DNA from: Tolypeutes matacus
Lineage: Eukaryota > Chordata > Mammalia > Cingulata > Chlamyphoridae
Direction: 5' to 3'
Assembly (NCBI GenBank): GCA_026826555.1
Contig: JAKSZT010054305.1
Coordinates: 880,297-944,296, forward strand
Length of the DNA: 64,000 nucleotides
Below are positions 22,931-34,946 of this stretch, one piece after another; the first letter of the stretch is position 1, and every line of letters begins with the position of its first letter. The position numbers and the translations under genes are program-made. The notes under the pieces are model-generated. The model worked only from the letters and a program-made list of their open reading frames with translations. It had not been told where the DNA came from and searched no databases.

Positions 22931-24239
22931 ATTTCTATTACCTCAGACTGCAAAAGAGGCTATAGGAGACCTTTGGGAAGGCAAATCCCATTGCCCAGTG
23001 AGAGCTAAAGCCACGCTGTAGAAGATTAAGTTGGAAGTATGCAGGCAGGACAAGGGGGCAGTGAATGGTGACCACAGGTGTGAGTGCTGTTGACTGTCAC
23101 CACTCCAGAGGTACCATGTCCAGCCACAGCTGGACCCTCCTCAGGGCTGCCAATAACTATGTTACTTGTCCCTGGTCAGCTTCCTCTCCCCGGCCTCAGA
23201 GATTACTGTAAATCTTCACACACCCCTCAAGCAGCCCATCATATCTAATTTCCCTTTCCTGGTCAATGACCTTGCCTACCCTACAGATAAACCTGAAGCT
23301 CTCAGTCACAAAATCAGCCCAGCTGAGAAATGAGTCCATGTAGGTCACCTTAACCTTGTTACCTCTTGTCTCAGAAAAAAAAAGGGGGTGTGTGGGGGGG
23401 GCGGGTTGTAGTGTCTGTCTACCATGGTACCTATAAAAATGCTCAGCTCTCCCTCATCTTTAAACAGAAATAAAACCCTTCTTGAGTCTATATTCCCCTT
23501 CTCTTCTTCTCGTAGAAATCTGGTTCTTTGAAAGAAGAGCTGGTAGCCACTATCTCTGTCTCGTCACCTCCCATCCAGTCCTGAACCCAGGGCAGACAGC
23601 CCTCGGATTCCCGCCAGAGCTGCTGAATCTGCGACCTCCTGGCACCAAACCCAAAAGCCATTCCCAGGCCTCATTTTCCCGGGCCCGTTGGCATTTGACA
23701 TGGTGACCACGCCTCCCTGACAACTTAGTTTCTCTTTTTTCCCCACAACCCCACTCCTCTTATCTTTCTACCTCTCTGATGCTATTGCCTGTACCCATTC
23801 TTATTAGTGGTATTTACCAAAATTGTGTCCCTAATATTTCTCTCTTCTCACATACACACCTTGAATGGTTTACTCACTTTCTGTCACTTCATCTATACCC
23901 TAAAATGTTATTCATGAGAGAAACTTTCTTAATATTAAGAAGAATGAGTTCATATAAATATAGGCAATTGGCGTGTCTCCTGTCAGCAGAGTGCAGCAAA
24001 GAGCCAGGAAGCTAAGAGGAGGTATCAGCTAGGGGTGCAGTGGCAGCCTGATGGGGCCAGGTGGCTCATCTGCAGGCTGGAGCATCAACACTGAGGGCAG
24101 ATGGTGCAGGCATGTGGCTCACCAGCACTCCCCTCACACAAAACCTGGGACTCAAACGTCATCTTCCTATCCCTAGCACCTCACCCAAGGTCTGGCTCTT
24201 TATAAGTGATCAGAAGGTGTTTTAAATAAATTAATTAAA
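22931..24239. other. Intergenic DNA without assigned features
   Basis: Mostly unique sequence with a short G-rich run near 23384-23403. No conserved exon, RNA gene or clear transposon is recognised. The open frames here have no family resemblance. Confidence 0.4.
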
Positions 24240-24475
24240 ATAGCAGCTAATGTTTGCTGAGAACGTACTAGAAGGTAGTCCCTATGCCATTTTTATATGG
24301 ATTATCTCATTTAATATGTATAACCTTGTGGACTAGGAACTATAGTTACCCCATTTTCCAGACCAGAACACCAAGGCATTCAGCACTAAAGTCAACTTGC
24401 CCAAGGCCCAACAAGGAGTGAGAGGCAGAACCAGGTCTCAAATACAGGCAGTGTGACTTGAACCACTGTCCTGTA
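24240..24475 (-). repeat. MIR SINE, antisense
   Basis: Recognisable antisense MIR order: 'atttgctgagaacg'-like start, 'ggattatctcatttaatatgtataacc', 'ttaccccattttcc', 'caacttgcccaaggcccaac' and 'gagaggcagaacc'. Confidence 0.65.
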
Positions 24476-24747
24476 CTGCCAGCGTGAGAGACGAGGTGCA
24501 GGTGAAAAGCAGTATGGGCAATCTGTGAGTGGATGGATTGGCAATGAGCACACTGGGCATTTCTGATATAATCTCCCACTCCAACGCCTGTTTTCTCGAA
24601 AGGGTTGAATGAAGAGATATTGGAGAAGGTTTGTCATTTTGTTTTCTCCTCCAACCAAATATGGAAATGATCATACATTAAAGCATGAAGGATGGAGATT
24701 AGACTCAGAGAAGAACCACATTCTGAGATACTAGAGTAGGAGACCAG

Positions 24748-24868
24748 GCACGTCTCATTCTGCAACACGCCCACGGTCCATGCCTCATACCATGTACTTT
24801 TCTCATTTTCTTGTTTCTTAATAAACTCTTTACTTCCTTGCCCAAAAAATAAAAATAAAAAAATAAAT
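24748..24868 (+). mobile_element. Short retroposed transcript end with poly-A and target-site duplication
   Basis: A 121 bp insert has an internal AATAAA (about 24821-24826) and an A-rich end. It is flanked by AGAGTAGGAGACCAG at 24733-24747 and AGTGTAGGAGACCAG at 24869-24883 (14 of 15 identical). This is the hallmark of L1-machinery insertion of a 5'-truncated RNA. I do not recognise the parent transcript; the 'ataaactctttacttcc' end could be an LTR-derived 3' end. Confidence 0.65.
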
Positions 24869-25463
24869 AGTGTAGGAGACCAGCAGGGAGAGAAGCTGGA
24901 ATCAGCCTTCCTGGAGAGACCCCACTTTCCTTCTGTTTGGGGGGGCAGTTCACCTGGTGCAGCAGGCAGAAGCACAAGGCTGCTCTACCCTCCTTTCCTT
25001 AGTCTTGCTCTTCACACTTTGGAAGCTGTGAAACTGAGCTGGGGCCAGCTCTGAGGTCTAGACATCTGGTTAAGTCCCCGCCCTCCACCCCCAACGCACG
25101 GGACAGCTGTAACAGGAGAACCCACTTCCCCGTTGCCCCATGCCCCTTGCAGTCACTAGCTATAGATTATTGCTCTTTAGAGTTACAAAGTACCTCCACA
25201 TTCATTCTGGGGTTTTGCCCCCAGGGGTGAGAGAAGGCAGTTTTAGTCTAATTTTACAGGTGAAGAAACTATGTTGCATAGAAGAGAGGTAACTAAATGG
25301 CAGACTCCACATTAGAGCTGTTCTGTGCTCTAAACCCCCCTGGACTTTACTCATCGTAATCAATGCCCTCTGCTTTGCAGTTGTGGTTTACATGCATTTC
25401 TCCCCCAATGGACCATGACTCTTTTTTATGGTTTCTCTTTTATTTTTGTTCATTGTATTTTTA

Positions 25464-25577
25464 TTTTATTTTTTTTATTTTTTATTTTTTATTTTTTACC
25501 GGGAGGTCCTGAGGATCGAACCCAGGTCCCTCCATATGGGAGACGGATGCCCAACCATTTGAGCCACATCCGACCCC
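25464..25577 (-). mobile_element. DAS-related tRNA-head SINE, minus strand
   Basis: A TTTTTAT-rich tail is followed by the reverse head with 'gaggatcgaacccagg' and 'ccaaccatttgagccacatcc'. Target-site duplication TGTTCATTGTATTTT lies at about 25448-25462 and again at 25578-25592. Confidence 0.9.
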
Positions 25578-25689
25578 CTGTTCATTGTATTTTGACACAC
25601 AGAAGTCTCTGGTTTTTATATAGTCAGATCTCTCTCTATATTTTCCTCCATGCTCTTTGGCTTATAAATATACATATATATGTGCTTTT

Positions 25690-26285
25690 TTAAAAAAAGA
25701 TACTTAGATTACATAAATGTTACATTAAAAATATGGGAGATTCCCACATGCCCCACTCCCTACCCCTCGCACATTTTCCCACATTAACAACATCCTTCCT
25801 TAGTGTGGTACATTTGTTACAATTGATGAACACATTTTGGAGCATTGCCACTCAGGATGGATTATAGTTTACATTGTAGTTTGCACTCTCTCCTGCACAA
25901 TTTTGTAAGTTATGACAAGATATATAATGGCCTGTATCTGTCATTGCAATGTCATTCAGGACAATTCCCAAGTCCCGAAAATGGCCCCATATTATACCTA
26001 TTTTTCCACCTCCCCCCCGCCGCCTCTGAACCTTCAGTGGCCACTGCCTCCACATCATTGATATAAATTCTTCCATTGCTAGACTCACAATAAGTCTATA
26101 GTAGAATAACAGTAAGTCCACTCTAGTCCATCATTCATTCCCCAATCCTGAGGATTCTGGGACAGTGATGCCCACTCTGCCTCTAATTGAGAGGGGGCTT
26201 AGATCCCATGGGGCAGATGGATGGGGCTATCTTCTTTGCAGTTGTAGACTCTGTTCCTTGGGATGGTTGTTGTCCATCATGTTTC
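25690..26285 (-). repeat. L1 3'-end fragment, antisense
   Basis: An A-rich start is followed by 'gggagattcccacatgcccc', 'cccacattaacaacatcc', 'tttggagcattgccact' and 'gccactgcctccacatca'. This order is typical of antisense mammalian L1 3' UTR in xenarthran DNA. No coding sequence is left. Confidence 0.55.
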
Positions 26286-26764
26286 CCCTAAAAACATGTG
26301 ACGGAATTGGTTGGTCCCATGAGAAGCATTTGAGTGACGGAACATGGAAACTGGAAAGCATGATAGAGGTGTGAGACTTAATAATGATTCTCTCACCTCT
26401 GCCCAGAAGAAACTTGTAGAAACTGGGAGTCGTTTTGGGCAATTTGGGGAAAAGCACAGCCCTAGACTCATAGTCAGCTGAGCTGGAGAGTGCAGCTCTG
26501 TGAAGGGCAGGAGGGAACTCAGACCTGTGGGAGGAAGCATGACCTTGCACTCCTGACACGAGGTTGGGGATTTTAGAGTGGCCCAAACAAGAAGTGATGA
26601 ATGCCTTGGTACTTTATTTAGAGATTCCCCATCTCAACAAAAGTAATACCAGAGACCCCGGCTCTTCAAGAGTATCTTTCCTTCTGAAGCTCTGGCAGCA
26701 AGCAGCCCTGCTCCTCTGTTTTCTTATATCAAAGATTCGGCTTCCTTTCACTTGATATTAACAA

Positions 26765-26960
26765 TAGCCACCCTTTATTATGCCCTTGGTATGTTGAGCG
26801 TTTTAAACACTTTTTAAAATCAACACTTCACAAGAAGGAAATAGAAACATAGGGGAGCCAGGTCATGAGCTAAATCTCTCAGTTGGCAAGTGGCAGAGTC
26901 AGGATTCAAACTCAAGACCATCTGACTCCAGAGCCTTAACCACAATGCCACACTGCCATC
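26765..26960 (-). repeat. MIR SINE, antisense
   Basis: The antisense MIR end is clear in 'gttggcaagtggcagagtcaggattcaaactcaagacc' and 'ctgactccagagccttaaccacaatgccacactgcc'. Confidence 0.7.
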
Positions 26961-27117
26961 AGCTCAGCTCAGCTCCAAATTCTCTCTCTGAGGGAAGCCA
27001 CCACCAGAGAAAACCTGGGAGGAGCTGTAAATGCAGCAGTTGACTAAGAGAGGGGGAACATTTTAGGGAGTTGCCCCTGGCCTGGTGAGGGGCTTCCTGT
27101 CATAGTGTTGAAAGACA

Positions 27118-27258
27118 AAATGCAATACTCTCCATTAAATTTTAATTTCAGATAAACTATGAATAATTTTTAGTATAAGTATGCTCTAAATATTCCATGG
27201 GACAAATTTATACTAAAAATATCATTGTTTATCTGAAATGCAAATTTTACTGGATGCC
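27118..27258. repeat. Palindromic MITE-like element
   Basis: An imperfect inverted repeat is centred near 27190. The left arm 'tttcagataaactatgaataatttttagtataagta' is mirrored by 'tatactaaaaatatcattgtttatctgaaatgcaaatttta'. Such full-length palindromes are a known class of nonautonomous DNA transposon. I do not name the family. Confidence 0.6.
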
Positions 27259-27714
27259 CTGTAGTTTTCTTTGCTAAATCTGGCAATCCAACTCACACAG
27301 CACTTACATGTCTCTGCCTCAGTGGATCTGAGAAAGAAGAATCTGTCACCCCTCGCATCCTCTGATGTGGACCAGCCATATCCCCAGGGCAGAAGGCTGC
27401 TGGGAAATGTGGGCAATAGCAGTAGTGAGCCCGAGGGCATTTGGAGAGCATTTTGGTTTCCATATGGGCCTTTAGGACTCATCTGGCCCTTCAGCACTCC
27501 TGATACCCAGGCTAGTGGTCCCTGCTCCATATGGGCATCTATCCCACACCAGACCAAAGCCCAAGCCAGAACCTGGACCTCTGTCAAGCCCTGGGGATTT
27601 GGGGAGTGGGGAATCTGCTTTATGTCTGTTTGGAAGCCTCATTACAGTTTATTATTCAAGTGCTCAAAGAATCTTTTTCCTGTGTAGAGAAGAGGCAATG
27701 TGTATAATAATTAT

Positions 27715-27870
27715 AGATTCTATTTACTTGGCATTCACTACGAGCCTCGTGAGAGTTCTGGAAGGTAGGCACAGTGATCCCCATTTTGCAAATGAGGGAC
27801 AAAGCTCAGAGAGGTCGCGGGACTTGAGTAAGCCCTACAGGTCCCGAGGGGCAGAGCCAGGCCTCCTCCA
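27715..27870 (-). repeat. MIR SINE, antisense
   Basis: Antisense MIR core: 'ggaaggtaggcacagtgatccccattttgcaaatgagg' then 'gctcagagaggtcgcgggactt'. Confidence 0.6.
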
Positions 27871-28689
27871 GCTGACTGATGGCCCAGACCCTGCTGGAGT
27901 GCCTCACCAGCTGGTGCTTTTGTCAGGGGAATAAGAGGACCCAAACCCGTGGTGAGGGGAGCAGGGGAGGAGCAGTGATCAGGTCACGGGAAACACGCAT
28001 GGTTGCTGGAGAGGTGGAGATGCCAGGACATGAAACTCCGTGCTCGGTCAGAAAACAACGCCTTCGTAGGGTTTGCAGCCAGTTTCTGTGAAGTCCCAAA
28101 ATATCACATTATTAAAGTTATGTGCATTTCCAGAGAATTTTTAACACTAATATAAACATTTCAGAATGAGCTGAAAGCAGCATATTATTTTTAAATGGCC
28201 AAAAATTTGGTTAAATCGTGATTAAAATATGTTACTGAGAAAAGTATTAAAATGTTCCAGTATTTTTTAACTTGAAATTATAAGTTCTCCATCACACATT
28301 TAATGTTATGTTCATTATTTTACAAAGAAATATTTTTAAATGATAATTTTGCTGTATGACCACTTTCACAGTGTATATGCTAATTATAGGTGTTTTGGAA
28401 AAGAAGCTACAATTAAAAATGCTATTTTAAATTTTAAATTATATGTAACAATACTGTCAAAGGGATGGGTGGCATACCTTTGAGATGTCACAGATTTCCC
28501 TCTGGAAACACACAAACATTCTATTCTTTCTTAATTTCTTCTGAATACTCTGGAGTTTCTGAATCTTCTCCTGGATTCTGCTCTCCAGGAGTCAGAGTCC
28601 TGAGGTCCAGAGAAATTCCACTCTTTTCTGCTTTCAATTTTCCTTGCCAAATAGAAGGAAGGAAATGCTGGGTATCATTCACTTACTCA
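27871..28689. other. Intergenic DNA without assigned features
   Basis: The first part is unique sequence. 28090-28450 is AT-rich with no repeat family I can name. No exon or RNA gene is seen. Confidence 0.4.
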
Positions 28690-30090
28690 ATTTTTATTGT
28701 TCAGGGCATGCAGTCATTCATTCAACATAGGTATTGTGGGTCTACTATATGCCAGGCACTGTGCTCGTTGCTGGGGATAGAGCAGTGAACAGAGCAGACA
28801 ACTGCCCCTTCTCATAGTCTTTAGAATTTGGTATGGAAAAAGCAATAAAAATCAGGGCAAGGGGATAGAGAATGCGAGATCAGGGAGTGAGGTTTTATAG
28901 ATTAGAAAAAGAAGCCCCCTCTGATAGGGGACACGGAGTAGATCTTAAGGAAGAGATAGCCATATGGCTATCTGGGGGAAGGATCTTCTCTGTGTGCAAA
29001 GGCCTTGAGGTGGGAGAGTGCTTGGAAAACTCCAGAGACAGTGAGGTGGCCGGTGTGACAAGAGTGGAACAAGACAGGGAGAGAGAGGTAGAAGATGGCA
29101 TCAGAAAGGAAGTCAAGAATCAGGTCAAGTATGGTCTTTGTTATATGCTGAATTGTGTCTCCTAAAAAGATAAATTCGTCTTAGCCCCTGATCCCATGAA
29201 TGTGACCCTATTTGTAAATAGGCTCTTTGAACATGTGATTAGTTACAGGTAGACAGATGAAGGGAGAGCATAGGTGACAGCAAATGCAGAGAATGCCAAG
29301 GATTGCTGGCAAACCACCAGAGGCTGGGAAGAGTCAAGGAAGGACTCTCCACTAAAAGTTTCAGAGGATGTGTGGCCCTGTCAAGACCTTGATTTCAGAC
29401 TTCTAGCCTCTAGAATGGTGGGACAAAAAAAAATTCTATTGTTTTAAGTCATCCAGTTTGTGATACTTTGGTGTGGAGCCCTAGGAAAGTAGGACAGTCT
29501 TGGTGATCCCAGAAAAGACTGCATTTTATCCTAAGTGATATGGGAAACCACTGGTAAGCAGAGGAATAACATGTTGTGACTTATGTATTAAAGGTGTCAT
29601 TCTGGTGGCCCATGTAGAATAAGTTATAGGAGAACAAGATAGAAGCAAGAATGTTAGTTAAGTGGTCATTGCAACAGCAGGCAAGAGATGGTAGTGATGA
29701 AGGTGGAGATGGTGAGGAAAAGTGATCCGTTTCTGGGTAATTTTCCTGAGGTAGAGCCAATACAGTCTGCAGATGGATGGATGGATATGGAATACGAGAG
29801 TGGAGTCAAGGATAATCATGATTTTATGGCCTGCAAACTGGGTGACTAAGATGAAGAGGACAGGTGGAGGAGCAAGTAGAGGGTATGGAATCAAGAATTT
29901 AATTTGGCACATATGAAGTTAGATATCCAAATGCGGATGCTGATTAGGTGGCTAGAGATACAAGATTGGAATTCAGGAAAGGGATCAAAGTTGGAAATAA
30001 AATAGTATATTTCAAACCAAGAGATTAAACGAGATCACCCAAGGAATCCATGTAGATAGAGAAAGGAGTAAACCTAAGGACTGAACCCAA
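28690..30090 (-). repeat. L2-type LINE, antisense, split by an LTR
   Basis: The left block (28690-29135) has 'cattcattcaacataggtattg', 'gccaggcactgtgctcgttgctgggg' and 'gcaaaggccttgaggtgggagagtgcttgg'. The right block (29490-30090) resumes with 'gcattttatcctaagtgatatgggaaaccactgg' and ends 'gagatcacccaaggaatccatgtagatagag'. The order is collinear, showing one L2 interrupted by the LTR at 29135-29490. Confidence 0.6.
29135..29490 (+). mobile_element. MLT1/MaLR-like LTR inserted in L2
   Basis: The start 'tgctgaattgtgtctcctaaaaagat', 'atgtgaccctatttgtaaataggctctttg' and the end 'tgttttaagtcatccagtttgtgatactttgg' match the general form of MaLR LTRs. Its position divides an L2 copy and so dates it as younger than that L2. 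Confidence 0.65.
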
Positions 30091-30728
30091 GACTTTCCAA
30101 TATTTATAGATGGGAAAAAGAGAAAGAGAGAATGAGAAGCCCTGGATAGAAAGAGAACCAAGAGAGAGAGTAGACCCCCAAAGGCCAAAATGTCTTAAGA
30201 AAGAGGGAATGATTAACTACCAAATCCTACTGACAAAAATTTATTTAAAGGCAATTACTTCCTATTTCAGCATAAGTTTCTTTTTCCACTTCTCTTTCCA
30301 GTTGTTTCCTGTTGGGATGCCCCCAGGATTTTTTGCTGATCTCATTCTACCCCATCCAAGCTCCTTCCCATCTAAAGATAGTTTCCCTCCATATGTTTTC
30401 AGAAACCTTGGCTTGGACATTTCCAGAAACATGAAGCATGAGAGTAAAATTGTTTGAGAATGAAACAGCTGCTCCAAAACCACCTCTATGTCAGATTCTA
30501 CAAAACCTCTCCTCCCCATCCTCATTGTCCTTGTCAAGAACTTCAGAAATCAACATCAGAACATTTCAAAACTGTTATTTCATCTATATTCTATATGTAT
30601 TTCTAATACATTGTCACAGTTGTATTAGTATAGTGCATAAATGAACAATGCCTCCTAATGAAAAGATCACTGAACTTAAAGTAAAAATACTTGGATTTAT
30701 GTCCAGGCTGTGCTAATAAAATGCCATA

Positions 30729-30812
30729 TAGGGGAGTGGTTGTAGCTCAGTGGTTGAGCAGCTACTTCCCACGTTTGAAGTCCCAGGTTAAATCCCTGGT
30801 ACTGCCTTTAAA
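30729..30812 (+). mobile_element. DAS-related tRNA-head SINE, plus strand
   Basis: The head reads 'ggggagtggttgtagctcagtggttgagcag' with B box 'aggttaaatccct'. A short A-run and similar flanks ('aaaatgccatata' / 'aaaatgctgtata') bound it. It is an older copy with a damaged B box. Confidence 0.85.
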
Positions 30813-31296
30813 AAATGCTGTATAACCATAGAAAAACACCTCTTCTGCTCTTAACTGAATTGAGTCATGATTGGCAAACAAGTTTCAACCTGAGGACCAA
30901 CTTAGAAATGCAATTTATATGCAATTGTGGTTGTCTGCTGGAATCCTTACTCCCTCTTCTGCTAGTTCTCATAGCTTACTGCAGATTCCTTTGGATTTTC
31001 TGTCAACAGTGATATGGTCTGCAAATAATGATAATGTTGTCTTTCCTTTTTAATCCACATGAAACTTATTTCTTTCTCTTCTCTCATTGCTTTTCCCAAT
31101 ATACCAGCTAATTAATGAATAGTAATAGTGAATGGAGAAATTCTCATTTTATTCTTGGTTTTAATGGTAATGCTTCTAAAGGCTCAACAGTTAAGTATGA
31201 TGTTTCCTCAACTTATTGAAATTATTCGTGAGTATTGGATTTTTTAAATCAGCCATTGCTGATCAGCAGCTGTGTCTTTTATTTATTTATTTTTAT

Positions 31297-31391
31297 TCTC
31301 TATTTTTTTTTTTTTTGAGGTACCAAGGATTGAACCCAGGACCTCGTACATGTGAAGCATGTGCTCAACCACTGAGCTACACCTGCTCCAC
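31297..31391 (-). mobile_element. DAS-related tRNA-head SINE, minus strand
   Basis: A T-run is followed by 'gaggtaccaaggattgaacccaggacctcgtacatgtgaagc' and 'caaccactgagctacacctgctcc'. It belongs to the TGTAGCTCAGTGG subfamily, like 11092-11186. Confidence 0.87.
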
Positions 31392-31417
31392 TGGGTACTG
31401 GAATTTGTCAAGTTTTG

Positions 31418-32345
31418 TGTTTTAGTTTGCTAAGGGCTGCCAAAGCAATATACCAGAAATGAGTTTGATATTTTACAATGGAGATTTATTAACTTACAAG
31501 CTTAGAGTTTGGAGGGTATGAAAGTGTCCAAATCAAGGCATCATTAGAAGATGATTTCTCCCCAAACTGCAGCTATGGGTGATCAGGCACATGGTGGCAT
31601 CTGCTCATCTCTCTCCTCTCCTCTGGGCCTCATTGCTTTCAGCTTCTAGCTTCAGTAGTCTCTTCTCAGCTTCTGTGTTCCACTGATTTCAACTTCTGGC
31701 TCCTAGGACCTTCTCTGTCAGCTTCTTGGGGGTTTCTTTCCATCTCTGAGGCTTTTTTCTGTGTCTATGGCTTTTTATTCCTCCATTTATAAAGGACTTC
31801 AGTAAGAGGATTAAGATCTACCCCAGTTCATGTAATTTAACCAAAGGCCCTTAACTAGATTGATTTAAATCAAGGTCCCATGTACAATAGGTTTACACAC
31901 ACCGGAATAGATTGGCTTTAAGAACAGGATTTTTCTGGGGGCCACAAAAAACTCAAACCACCACATTCTGCCCTCTGGACCTCAATAATACATGTTCTTT
32001 CCATATGCAAAATACATTCATTCCATTACAATATTTCAAAAAGCCTTAAATCATATTCAGAACAGTATTAAGTGCAAAAATGTCACCAAAATCAGTTATA
32101 GGCATGTAGTCTGTCCTGGGGCAAAATTCCCCTCTAGCTGTGGACCTGTGAAACTTTCAAAACAAGTTACCTGCTTCCAGTACACAAAGGAGGGATAGGT
32201 ATGGAAGAAATGTTCTCATTGCCATAGGGAGAAATTGGAAAGAAAGCAATTCTTTGTTTGGGTCCCAAACAGTTCTGAAAACGTACAGGGCATAGTCCAT
32301 TAGATCTCAAGGTCTGAGAGTCATCCATGGTATCTTTAAGAATAG
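31418..32345 (-). mobile_element. Xenarthran MaLR-like LTR plus internal sequence, copy B4
   Basis: 31418-31985 is a complete antisense LTR of family B ('ttagtttgctaagggctgcc' at one end, 'aaactcaaaccaccacattctgccctctgg' at the other). It continues into non-LTR sequence ('caaaatacattcattccattac', 'ctagctgtggacctgtgaaa', 'gttacctgcttcc') that resembles MaLR internal DNA. It is the most complete B copy in the window. Confidence 0.55.
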
Positions 32346-32739
32346 GCTTTTTATGAGGTTCACAAAAGACTCAAACTATGACAATTTGTATTATATCTTC
32401 TGAGATATATCTTCTCAGGTAATATTTCATTTAGGATCTTTCAACTATATAAGTTATACCATCTATAAGTTTCTTTTCCTGACTTTTCATGATTTTGGTA
32501 TTAAGATTCCTTCAAGACACATATGCCTTTCCCTTTCCACATTTCTCATTCACAGAAATTTTCTTCTTTTTGAGCAGGGACTATACCATAATACACGTGA
32601 AAAGATTTTATCTATCATTTCTATGTTTTAATAGGGAAGTGTCCACATGGATTCATTTTGCCACTTGACAAGAAGTCCTTTCTTAAGATCTTCACCATTA
32701 TATCAATGGAGTCAGAGGAGAGAGAAGATATAAAAACAC

Positions 32740-33960
32740 ATAATCAGACTTCTGGTTCCAGGCAAAATGGAGTAAACACATTTCTCCCTATACTTCCCAC
32801 TAATTACAGATAAAAATCTTGAACACTATATATAAAACAAACATAAGAAGATTCTAAAAAGTGTGGAGAAAAAGGACTGGATAAGACCCTTCCCAAGGTA
32901 CAATATGTCAGTGAGTTACCTGGGTTTTGCTTTTGTTTTTGTTTTTGTTTTTCACCTTCTATATGTCCTGGACTGTGTGCTGAAGATGACTGCAACCCAG
33001 AAATACCAAGAAATACCTTTTCTCTCTTTCCAAAGCACTAGAAAGGGGGCAGCCTAGAAAAATAGAAACCTTTTCCACAATAATCAGTCTATTCAAGCCA
33101 AATACCATGGAAAAAATCATACCCCATCTCCAACTGTATCAGCAAAGGTTGAGTGGAAAGCCTAGACTCCCACTCTCCTCTGGCAAAAATGAAACTTTCC
33201 TTCCTCTCCCTGCTTGGGGTGCTGTCAGATAAGGTTGAATGGGGAGTCTGGAATTTCACAATTGTCGAGCAGTAATAGGATGGTCCTCTCCCATCCCATC
33301 CCTACAGTAAATAAAATCACTCATCATCACACCAAGAACCAGGAAATTCTCAACTTGAATAGAAAGAAAAACCCACAACCAATAGATACCAAAACCAAGA
33401 TGACACAAATAGGGGGATTATCTGACAAGAAGTTTAAAGTAGCATCACATAAATACTTCAATGAGCAATTATGAATACATTTGAAACAACTAAAAAAAAT
33501 AGAAAATGTTAGCAAAAAAATAGAAGATATAAAAAGAGCTAAATAAAAATGTTAGAATTAACTAATATAATAACTGAAATTTTAAAAACCTCACTGGATG
33601 GGCTTAATAGCAGACTAGAGATGATAAAGGAAAGAGTCGATGTACTTGAAGATGGCACAATAGAAAAATACCCAATCCAAACAACAGAGTGAAATAGATT
33701 TTTTTAAAATTCAAATAACTCACAAGATGACCATGAAAGTGTAACAGAAGAACAAAAAACATATGGAACAAATAGAAAACAAACAATAAAATACCAGGCT
33801 TAAAAGCCCTAAACATATCAATAATTACATTAAATGTAAATATGTTCTAAATACATCAATAAAGAACAAAGATTGCCCAAATGGATTTTTTTAAATGACC
33901 CATATATATGCTGGTTTCAAAAAATATAGTGATATAGGTAGGTTGAAAGTAAAGGATGTT
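32740..33960 (+). repeat. L1/HAL1-type LINE fragment, 5' half
   Basis: Sense L1-like sequence begins 'ttctggttccaggcaaaatggagtaaac' and passes through an ORF1-like region ('gatgggcttaatagcagactagagatgataaagg', 'tacttgaagatggcacaatag'). It then jumps to 'attacattaaatgtaaatatgttctaaat'. All frames are broken. Confidence 0.65.
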
Positions 33961-33976
33961 AAAAATACATCATACA

Positions 33977-34350
33977 GGGAAGCAGATGTGGCTCAAGTGA
34001 TTGGGCTCCCATCTACCATATGGGAGGTCCAGGGTTCGATTCCCAGGGCCTTCTGGTGAAGGCAAGCTGGACTTCACCACACAGGAGAGCTGGTGCAGCA
34101 AGATGATGGAACAAAAAGAGACACAGAGAAGAGACAATAAGAGATGCAGCAGAACAGGGAGCTGAGGCGGTACAGGAGATTGAGAACCTCTCTCCCACTC
34201 CAGAAGGTCCTGGGATTGATTTCTGGTACTGCCTAAAGAGAAGACAAGCAGACACAGAAGAGCACACAGGGAATGGACACAGAAAGAAGACAGTGAGCAC
34301 AAAACAATGGGGGTGGGGGGATAAATAAAGAAATAATTTTAAAAAAATAC
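33977..34350 (+). mobile_element. DAS SINE, long form, plus strand
   Basis: The head 'gggaagcagatgtggctcaag' has B box 'gggttcgattccc'. The body carries the second partial tRNA-like block 'ggtcctgggattgatttctgg', and the tail contains 'ataaataaagaaat'. Target-site duplication AAAAATACATCATACA flanks it (about 33960-33975 and 34345-34360). It is inserted in the L1/HAL1 fragment, which continues at 34351-34577. Confidence 0.88.
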
Positions 34351-34577
34351 ATCATACAAATATTACTAAAAACAAAAGTCACTATATTAGTAACCTATAG
34401 ACTTGGGAGCAAAGAAAATTAACAGGGAAAAGAAGGCTATTACATAATGATGAAAGAGTCTATCCACCAAGAAGACATACCAATGTTAAATGTCTATGCA
34501 CCAAACAACAGACCTTTCAAGTACATGAAGCAAAAACTGATAGAACTGAAAGGAGAAATAGAATTTCTATACCAATT
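34351..34577 (+). repeat. L1 ORF2 5'-end fragment (endonuclease region)
   Basis: The sequence encodes, in broken frame, the 'LNVYAPNNRPFKYMKQKLIELKGEIE'-like segment of L1 endonuclease, given here only as its DNA cues 'ctatgcaccaaacaacagacc' and 'gatagaactgaaaggaga'. It continues the fragment interrupted by the long DAS copy and stops where antisense L1 starts. Confidence 0.75.
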
Positions 34578-34946
34578 GGATATATTCCTAGGAGTAGAAT
34601 TGCTGGGTCACATGTGATACATAATGTTAAGTTTTGTGGATACTGCCAAATAATTTTCCAAATAGTACCAATTTACACTACCCACAGGGTATGATAGTTC
34701 TGGTTGTTCCACATCCTTCTTAATACTTGGTATTTCTTGTCTTTTTCATTTTAGCTTTTCAGGTTGATGTGTAGTAATATTGCATTATGATCAATTTGCA
34801 TTGCCCTGTCATGTAATGAAGTTGAATGCCTTTTCATGTGTCTATTGGCTGTTTGGTATGTTGTATTTTCCTTATCATTCATTTTGAAATATTTTCTAAT
34901 TTCCCTTGTGATTTCTTCATGGATTATTTAGAAATGTATTCTCTGG

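Noticed and set aside
27222..27934. Overlapping open frames of 120-139 codons on both strands
   Set aside because: Frames open on both strands at once in a moderately GC-rich stretch with no recognisable domain are most simply chance.
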